Source of the DNA: JALSIF01 sp026981635 [NCBI: bacterium]
GTDB lineage: Bacteria; 4484-113; JALSIF01
NCBI GenBank assembly: GCA_026981635.1
Contig: JALSIF010000049.1
Location: 1 to 5,140 of the forward strand
Direction of reading: 5' to 3'
DNA: 5,140 nt
Shown: positions 1 through 4,453 of the stretch, one piece after another
Layout of the letters: every line of letters begins with the position of its first letter
How positions within the stretch are numbered: position 1 is the stretch's first letter
Notes under the pieces: generated by a model
The model's database searches: none
The model's input: only the letters and a program-made list of their open reading frames with translations
Told to the model about the DNA's origin: nothing
Position numbers and translations under genes: made by a program

Positions 1-1
1 T

Positions 2-553
2 GAGGACGAGAAGGTTCTGGTGGAGCAGACCTTTGAGGGGAGGTCCCAGGTGAGGCGCCTGGCCTGCTACCTGGACCCCCTCACCTTCAAGCCGGAGCGG
101 ATGGAATCCAGCTTCACCTTTGCCGGAGTAGACTACGAGCTTCGGGGGGACTACTACTTTGACCGCATCATGATCTCCAACTCCAGCGAGAACAGCTCCT
201 ACATGGGGAGGCTGCGCTATGTGGAGGGGAGCGTGGACCACGAGTCCCTCCCCTGGGTGGTGCTGAGCATTGACTTTGAGGACCTTGCCCGCCACCCTCG
301 CTACCTGGTGGTCAACTTCATCCCCGAGGAGGAGGTCTACGTGGCGGGGGTAAGCCTTTCCCCGGCGAGGGCGAAGTGGCAGGGGGCGGAGCTTGAGGCC
401 TACCGCATCACCCTAAGCTACGGGGAGTTTGCCGAGGAGTTCACTGTCACCGCCGCCGAGCCCCGGCTGATCCTCTCCTTCACCGCTCGGGGGCTTCGCT
501 ACGAGCTTGAGGAGGTGGGGGAGGTGAGGGAGCGCAGCGAGTTTCTGCGCTAG
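2..553 (+). CDS. Unrecognised beta-rich protein, probably 5'-truncated by the window edge
   Basis: I do not recognise this protein and assign no function. The frame is open from base 2 to a TAG stop at 551-553, giving 183 visible residues. A GTG at 20 could be a start (177 aa) with a weak AAGG at 11-14 in front of it. However, the codons before it (EDEKVL) continue smoothly into the following strand-like segment, so I favour a gene that begins outside the window. The chain alternates short hydrophobic and charged stretches, typical of beta-sheet, with no membrane segment, signal peptide, or Cys/His metal cluster. Counting GTG-20 as residue 1, a similar 11-residue segment occurs twice: SFTFAGVDYEL (31-41) and SFTARGLRYEL (153-163). 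This suggests two related beta modules. It lies 26 bases before the RmlC-like gene in the same direction and may be the first visible gene of that operon. That it is a real gene is well supported; its start and role are not. Confidence 0.7.
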   Translation, partial: EDEKVLVEQTFEGRSQVRRLACYLDPLTFKPERMESSFTFAGVDYELRGDYYFDRIMISNSSENSSYMGRLRYVEGSVDHESLPWVVLSIDFEDLARHPRYLVVNFIPEEEVYVAGVSLSPARAKWQGAELEAYRITLSYGEFAEEFTVTAAEPRLILSFTARGLRYELEEVGEVRERSEFLR

Positions 554-562
554 GGGCGGTGT

Positions 563-579
563 TAGACTAGGCCCTAGCC
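563..579 (+). promoter_or_regulatory. Possible -10 element close to the RmlC-like start
   Basis: TAGACT at 563-568 fits the TAnnnT pattern of a sigma-70-type -10 box and lies 11 bases before the ATG at 580. No convincing -35 is visible 16-18 bases upstream (the bases there read AGTTTC or close to it). If used, it would give a transcript with only a few bases of leader. That would agree with the missing Shine-Dalgarno sequence in front of this gene. The same bases also form part of a small inverted repeat, CTAGG-C-CCTAG (567-577). The evidence is weak; the gene may simply be read from upstream. Confidence 0.2.
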
Positions 580-1035
580 ATGATTGAGGGTGTGGTGGTA
601 AAGGAGCTTCGGGTGATCCCCGACGAGCGGGGCCGGCTGATGGAGATCCTGCGCGCTGACGACCACTTCTTCACCAAGTTCGGCCAGGTCTACCTCACCA
701 CCGCCTACCCCGGGGTGGTCAAGGCGTGGCACTACCACAAGCGCCAGTGGGACCACTTCTGCGTGGTGTGCGGGATGGCCAAGGTGGTGCTCTACGACCC
801 GCGCGAGGAAAGCCCCACCCAGGGAGAGATCAACGAGTTCTTCATGGGGGAGCACAACCCCATCCTGGTTCGCATCCCGCCGCTGGTCTATCACGGCTTC
901 AAAAACATCGGCCAAAAGGAAGTCCTACTCATAAACATCCCCACCGAGCCCTACAACTACGAGGAGCCCGACGAGTTTCGGGTTGATCCCCACGGGGGGG
1001 TGGTCCCCTACGACTGGTCTAGGCGGGATGGCTAG
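580..1035 (+). CDS. RmlC-like cupin, dTDP-4-dehydrorhamnose 3,5-epimerase family (short form)
   Basis: This is a 151-residue single-domain cupin of the RmlC family. Classical members epimerise C3 and C5 of dTDP-4-keto-6-deoxyglucose on the way to dTDP-L-rhamnose for cell-surface polysaccharide. Visible family features are the N-terminal DERGRLMEI (15-23), the AWHYH motif with H51 and H53 where RmlC carries its catalytic His, the DHF strand (58-60), LYDPREESPT (71-80), IPPLVYHGF (99-107) matching the P-x-x-x-x-HGF strand, and a C-terminal PDE...YDW tail. It is shorter than the usual 180-190 residues, and the HGF segment and tail differ from textbook RmlC, so the exact sugar substrate is uncertain. 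No rmlA, rmlB or rmlD gene is in view. The ATG at 580 keeps the conserved IEGV start; there is no Shine-Dalgarno before it. A GTG at 595 behind GAGGG (586-590) is a possible alternative but would remove conserved residues. Confidence 0.78.
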   Translation: MIEGVVVKELRVIPDERGRLMEILRADDHFFTKFGQVYLTTAYPGVVKAWHYHKRQWDHFCVVCGMAKVVLYDPREESPTQGEINEFFMGEHNPILVRIPPLVYHGFKNIGQKEVLLINIPTEPYNYEEPDEFRVDPHGGVVPYDWSRRDG

Positions 1036-1040
1036 GGAAG
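1034..1040 (+). promoter_or_regulatory. Ribosome binding site of the GAF/HD-GYP gene, overlapping the previous stop
   Basis: AGGGAAG begins inside the TAG stop of the RmlC-like gene (1033-1035) and ends 6 bases before the ATG at 1047. It is the only well-spaced Shine-Dalgarno sequence among the four gene starts that lie inside the window. It fixes the start of this gene and, with the 11-base gap, points to translational coupling with the epimerase homologue. Confidence 0.6.
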
Positions 1041-1046
1041 CTGGCC

Positions 1047-2738
1047 ATGGCTGAGGAGGCGACCCAGAGGGAGCGCTACCCCGCCCCGCCCGAGGTGGCG
1101 GCGGAGCTCATCCGGCGGGGGATGGAGCTTTCCCGGGCCCGGGAGTGGGCCGAGTTCGGCCGCCGGCTGGTGGAGCTGGTGGAGCTATTGGTCCCCGCCC
1201 GGGGATACGGAGGAGTGGTGGTGAGGGGGGGCAGGGAGGAGGTGGCCTGGGCGAGTGAGAGGAGCGAGGAGCTGATTGAGCTTGCCCGCCGCATCGCCCT
1301 TTCCCCTCAGCAGGAGGACTCCTCGCCGGTGGGCTGGAGGATATGGGGGGAGGGGCGGGAGATGGCCCTGTTGGTGGCTGACCGGCGCTCCGGCGCCAGG
1401 GTGGTGGTGTCCCTGGCGGGGGTGCAGAGGGGGGAGGAGGCCCGCCACCTGCTGGAGCTGGTAGGACAGGTGGCGGCCGAGGCGCTGGTGGGCTCTCCTC
1501 TGGGCAGTGGAGGAGTGGGGTCGGAGGAGAAGCTCACCGCCCTGATGGAGGTCTCCAACTACATCGCCGCCCAGCTGGAGCTCAGGGAGGTGATCCGGGC
1601 GGTGGTGGAGAAGACCTCGGCGCTGCTTGCTGCCGACCGCAGCTCGGTCTTCATCCTGGACGACGAGCGAGAGGAGCTCTACACCATCGTTGCCCAAGGG
1701 CTGGAGAGCATTGAGATCCGCATCCCCCTGGGACAGGGGATCGCTGGCTACGTGGCCCGCACCGGGGAGACGGTGAACATCGCCGACGCCTATGAGCACC
1801 CCGCCTTTGACCCCACCTGGGACCGCAAGAGCGGCTACCGCACCCGCTCCATGCTTTGCATGCCGCTCAGGAACCGGCGGGGGGAGACCATCGGCGTCTT
1901 TCAGGTGATGAACAAGCTTGACGGGGACCGCTTCTCCCAGGAGGACGAGGAGCTGCTCAGGGCCTTGTCGGGGGCGGTCTCGGTGGCCATTGAGAACGCC
2001 CTGCTCTACGAGGAGCAGAAGAAGCAGTTTGACAGCTTCATCAAGGTTCTTGCCACCACCATTGACAGCCGCGACCCCACCACCGGCATGCATACCGTGA
2101 TGGTGACCGGCATTGCGGTGCTCATTGCGCGGGAGATGGGGCTCACTGCGGAGGAGGTGGAAAAGATCCGCATCGCCGCCACCCTCCACGACATCGGCAA
2201 GATCGCCATCCCCGATGCGGTGTTAAGAAAGCCCACCCGCCTGTCGCGGGAAGAGTTTGAGATCATGAAGCGCCACGCCCTCTACTCCATCCTGATCCTG
2301 CGCCGGATCCGCTTCCGCCGAGACCTGAGAGACATTCCCGAGATTGCCGGCGCCCACCACGAGCGCATAGACGGGGGAGGCTACCCCTTTGGGCTAAAGG
2401 GCGAAGAGCTGACTCTCCCCATGCGCATCTTGGCGGTGGCCGACGTGTTTCACGCCCTGATCCAAGATAGACCTTACAAGAAGGGGCTCTCCCTGGAAGA
2501 GGCGGTGGCCGAGTGTGAGCGGATGACCATGCCCTACCAGGACCACCACGGGCGGGAGGTGGGGCGCCACCTTGACCCGGAGGTGGTAGGGGCGCTGCGC
2601 GCCATCGTTGCCCGGCTGGGACCGGGTCGGTTTGAGGAGGAGGTAGTGAGGGCCTCAGGCTTTGAGGCGGAGACCATCTTTAGTCCGGAGGAGTTTGAGC
2701 TGGGCAGGGAGGGAGCGAAGGGGGAGCACCCCGGGTAG
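1047..2738 (+). CDS. GAF and HD-GYP domain protein, predicted cyclic-di-GMP phosphodiesterase
   Basis: This 563-residue cytoplasmic signalling protein has no membrane segment. Residues 1-155 are poorly conserved but end in a helix resembling the last GAF helix, so they may be a degenerate GAF domain. Residues 163-316 form a clear GAF domain, including GQGIAGYVARTGE and the motif NK-x5-F-x3-DE from N289. A short linker helix (QKKQFDSFIKVL) leads into the HD-GYP domain, about 325-515. Its metal and catalytic residues are visible: H349, H381-D382 followed by IGK, H410, HHER (437-440), GYP (445-447) and D466 in VAD. HD-GYP enzymes hydrolyse c-di-GMP to pGpG or GMP. All expected ligands are present, so an active enzyme is likely. 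Thr345 stands where the trinuclear subtype has Glu, which suggests a two-metal centre. About 50 residues follow the domain without recognisable features. The ATG at 1047 has a good ribosome site; the gene ends in tandem TAG codons (2736-2741). Confidence 0.92.
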   Translation: MAEEATQRERYPAPPEVAAELIRRGMELSRAREWAEFGRRLVELVELLVPARGYGGVVVRGGREEVAWASERSEELIELARRIALSPQQEDSSPVGWRIWGEGREMALLVADRRSGARVVVSLAGVQRGEEARHLLELVGQVAAEALVGSPLGSGGVGSEEKLTALMEVSNYIAAQLELREVIRAVVEKTSALLAADRSSVFILDDEREELYTIVAQGLESIEIRIPLGQGIAGYVARTGETVNIADAYEHPAFDPTWDRKSGYRTRSMLCMPLRNRRGETIGVFQVMNKLDGDRFSQEDEELLRALSGAVSVAIENALLYEEQKKQFDSFIKVLATTIDSRDPTTGMHTVMVTGIAVLIAREMGLTAEEVEKIRIAATLHDIGKIAIPDAVLRKPTRLSREEFEIMKRHALYSILILRRIRFRRDLRDIPEIAGAHHERIDGGGYPFGLKGEELTLPMRILAVADVFHALIQDRPYKKGLSLEEAVAECERMTMPYQDHHGREVGRHLDPEVVGALRAIVARLGPGRFEEEVVRASGFEAETIFSPEEFELGREGAKGEHPG

Positions 2739-2751
2739 TAGATGGGTGGAG

Positions 2752-3426
2752 ATGGCCGGGGAGAAGACCCCAGTCTGGCTGATTGACTGCGACCACACCC
2801 TCTACCCGCGCGAGGCGCGGCTGATGGAGGAGCTTGACCGGCGCATCACCCGATACATCTGCCGGGAGCTGAAGATGGAGTGGGAGGAGGCCGACCGGCT
2901 GAGGCGTGACTACTACTCCCGCTATGGGACCACCTGCTTTGGGCTGATCACCCACCACGGGGTTGACCCGGCCCACTACTACCGAGAGGTAAGCGACCTG
3001 CCCCTGGAAAGCTTCATCCGCCCCGACCCCAGACTGGCTGCTACCTTAAGCGCCCTTCCCGGTCGGCGAGTGATCTTCTCCAACGCGCCCCGCTTCTATG
3101 TGGACCGGATGCTTGGGCTTTTGGGGGTGGAGGGGCTGTTTGACGAGATCGCCACCATTGAGGACTTCGGCTATGAGGGCAAGCCACGCCTCAGGCCCTA
3201 CCGCTACATCACCGGGCGGCTGGGGCTGGACGGGGGGAAGGGGGGTGGACCGGTGGTGCTGGTGGACGACAGCCCGCTAAACCTTCCCCCCGCCAAGGAG
3301 CTCGGCTTTCTTACCGTGCTGGTGGGCGAGCCGCCCGAGGGGGTGGGGCTGGACGGGGATCAGCCCAACCTCTGGGTGCCGCGCCTAGCCGGGGCGGAGG
3401 GGGAGCTTCTCTCCCTCCTCGGCTAG
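2752..3426 (+). CDS. HAD-superfamily hydrolase, pyrimidine 5'-nucleotidase (SDT1-like) type
   Basis: This is a 224-residue HAD phosphohydrolase. Motif I is DCDHTLYP, with nucleophile D12 and acid/base D14. Motif II is FSNA (S110), motif III is K144 in a GKPRLRP context, and motif IV is VLVDDSP (D172, D173). The helical insert between motifs I and II is a C1-type cap. The L-Y-P after motif I and the overall order resemble the SDT1/PHM8 group, whose members release phosphate from pyrimidine nucleoside monophosphates. A different small phosphomonoester substrate is possible, so the specificity is tentative. I chose ATG 2752 because motif I then begins 12 residues in, as is usual. An in-frame GTG at 2746 is an alternative, and neither has a well-placed ribosome site. 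The open frame extends back into the HD-GYP gene, but that part is its shadow. The gene starts 13 bases after the HD-GYP stop, and its last 40 bases form a strong hairpin. Residues near 160 carry a Gly/Lys-rich insert. Confidence 0.82.
   Translation: MAGEKTPVWLIDCDHTLYPREARLMEELDRRITRYICRELKMEWEEADRLRRDYYSRYGTTCFGLITHHGVDPAHYYREVSDLPLESFIRPDPRLAATLSALPGRRVIFSNAPRFYVDRMLGLLGVEGLFDEIATIEDFGYEGKPRLRPYRYITGRLGLDGGKGGGPVVLVDDSPLNLPPAKELGFLTVLVGEPPEGVGLDGDQPNLWVPRLAGAEGELLSLLG
3214..3245 (+). other. Predicted G-quadruplex motif inside the HAD gene
   Basis: Four runs of three or more G on the coding strand (3214-3216, 3222-3225, 3232-3237, 3240-3245) are separated by loops of 5, 6 and 2 bases. This satisfies the common G3+N1-7 pattern. 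It encodes the Gly-rich segment near residue 160 of the hydrolase. Whether it folds is unknown, and G-rich codon use alone may explain it. Confidence 0.3.
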
Positions 3427-3427
3427 G
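3384..3427. terminator. Stem-loop between convergent genes, likely shared terminator without T-tract
   Basis: CCTAGCC (3384-3390) pairs perfectly with GGCTAGG (3421-3427). Inside it, GGAGGGGGAG (3396-3405) pairs with CTCTCCCTCC (3409-3418) in ten base pairs including one G-U, leaving a three-base loop. The outer arm includes the TAG stop of the HAD gene (3424-3426). The structure begins 5 bases past the phosphofructokinase stop for transcripts from the other strand. No T-run follows on either strand, so this would be an unorthodox bidirectional terminator. With only 6 bases between the two stop codons there is no other place for one. Confidence 0.45.
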
Positions 3428-3432
3428 GCGGG

Positions 3433-4410
3433 CTACATGGCGAGTATCTTTCCCAGTTGGTAGAGGTTGCTGTCCAGTTGGCGGCGGTGGGTGGTGGCCT
3501 CCCTCAGGGAGGTGGGCTTGATCTGGCTCTGCTGGATGCCCAGCATTACCCCGGTGGGTTCGCCGGCCAGCATGTAGTCCACCGCTGCCGCTCCCAGTCG
3601 GCTGGCCAGGATGCGGTCGTAGGCGGTGGGGGCTCCCCCCCGCTGGATGTAGCCCAGCACGGTCACCCGCACATTCTCCACCACCTCGGCCTGGCGCAGG
3701 CGCTCGGCCACCTCCCCCGCCTGGGCGGCCCCCTCGGCTACCACGATCATGCTAAAGGACTTCTGCAACTCAAACCCCCGCTGGACCTCCTCAATCACCT
3801 CTTCGTAGGTCCAGGGGATCTCCGGCACCAGGATCACATCGGCCCCGCCGGCGATGCCCGCGGTAAGGGCGATCCAGCCCGAATTCCTGCCCATAGTCTC
3901 CACCACGATGCAGCGGTTGTGGGCGCTGGCCGTGTCGCGAAGCTTGTTTAGGGCGTCAACTACCGTGTTTACCGCGGTGTCAAAGCCGATGGTCATGTAG
4001 GTTCCCCAGATGTCGTTGTCAATGGTGGCAGGTATCCCCACCACCGCCACCCCCTTCTGGTGCAGATCCCAGGCGCCGCGGAAGGAGCCGTCGCCGCCGA
4101 TGACGATGAGCCCGTCGCAGCCGTGGCTCTCCAGCTGGGAGATGGCCTTCTGCTGGCCCTGCTCGGTCTTAAACTCCTCGCAGCGGGCGCTGCCCAAAAA
4201 GGTTCCTCCCCGGTTGATGATGTCGGCCACCGAGTAGCTGGTCAGGCGCTCAAACCAGCCCTCAATCAGCCCCTGGAAGCCCTTGCGCACGCCGTAGATC
4301 TCCACTCCGCGATAGAGGCCGTTTCGCACCACCGCCCGAAGGCAGGCGTTCATCCCCGGAGAGTCGCCCCCCGAGGTGAGTACGGCGATCCTCTGGTGCT
4401 TTCTGGTCAT
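3433..4410 (-). CDS. pfkA: ATP-dependent 6-phosphofructokinase
   Basis: The product is 325 residues, close to the 320 of E. coli PfkA. It phosphorylates fructose 6-phosphate to fructose 1,6-bisphosphate, the committed step of glycolysis, in the cytoplasm. Signature segments are TSGGDSPGMNA (12-22), GGTFLGSAR (68-76, R76 equals E. coli R72), GGDGS (106-109), TIDND (129-133, catalytic D131), R166, MGR (173-175), E226, R248 and IQRGG (255-259). Gly108 in GGDGS is the ATP-type residue; PPi-dependent enzymes usually have Asp there. Three positions differ from E. coli: A128 for G124, Y138 for the Asp after GT, and Y254 for H249. The start is taken at ATG 4410, which gives the normal N-terminus. A TTG at 4440 would add ten residues that fit no family pattern. 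There is no clear ribosome site. The gene lies 39 bases after the gene at 4450 on the same strand and converges on the HAD gene. Confidence 0.95.
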   Translation of the reverse strand: MTRKHQRIAVLTSGGDSPGMNACLRAVVRNGLYRGVEIYGVRKGFQGLIEGWFERLTSYSVADIINRGGTFLGSARCEEFKTEQGQQKAISQLESHGCDGLIVIGGDGSFRGAWDLHQKGVAVVGIPATIDNDIWGTYMTIGFDTAVNTVVDALNKLRDTASAHNRCIVVETMGRNSGWIALTAGIAGGADVILVPEIPWTYEEVIEEVQRGFELQKSFSMIVVAEGAAQAGEVAERLRQAEVVENVRVTVLGYIQRGGAPTAYDRILASRLGAAAVDYMLAGEPTGVMLGIQQSQIKPTSLREATTHRRQLDSNLYQLGKILAM

Positions 4411-4453
4411 CTTTCGGGCAAAGCTTATCCCAGCATCCAATAAGGGAAGTCAG
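4411..4453 (-). promoter_or_regulatory. pfkA: Possible promoter for phosphofructokinase with very short leader
   Basis: Reading the - strand, CTGACT (4453-4448) and GATAAG (4429-4424) are spaced by 18 bases. Each matches four of six bases of the sigma-70 consensus. The overlapping TAAGCT (4427-4422) fits the TAnnnT -10 form and lies 11 bases before the ATG, the same distance as TAGACT before the RmlC-like gene. The -35 covers the TGA stop of the upstream gene. Initiation here would leave about 5-8 bases of leader. Read-through from the upstream gene is equally possible. Confidence 0.3.

Noticed and set aside
574-915. 113-codon minus-strand frame
   Set aside because: It is the mirror of the conserved cupin gene, has no motif, and is His/Val/Leu-rich as expected for a shadow.
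991-1008. G7 run and GGGG-TGGT-CCCC hairpin near the end of the RmlC-like gene
   Set aside because: The reading frame is intact through the run and the protein ends in the conserved PYDW, so there is no sign of phase variation or frameshift.
1131-1144. Perfect 14-bp palindrome TCCCGGGCCCGGGA
   Set aside because: It lies inside coding sequence for S-R-A-R-E and is built only of G/C-rich codons common here. There is no repeat copy or regulatory context, so chance is the best explanation.
1185-2189. 334-codon open frame on the minus strand
   Set aside because: It lies fully antisense to the GAF/HD-GYP gene. Its translation is low-complexity (His, Leu, Gly, Pro rich) with no domain, as expected for the complement of GC-rich coding DNA.
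2662-2751. Upstream extension of the HAD gene overlapping the HD-GYP gene
   Set aside because: The extra residues are Arg/Ser-rich and are the frame-shifted reading of the HD-GYP C-terminus. Family members start just before motif I, as with ATG 2752.
3457-3951. 164-codon open frame on the plus strand, and a second at 4060-4443
   Set aside because: Both are antisense to phosphofructokinase, with low-complexity His/Gly/Ala/Leu-rich translations. The phosphofructokinase motifs are unmistakable on the other strand.
4411-4440. Ten-residue N-terminal extension of phosphofructokinase from a TTG
   Set aside because: There is no ribosome site before the TTG, the added residues are not family-like, and the ATG at 4410 gives a standard N-terminus. 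A promoter-like sequence also occupies this stretch.
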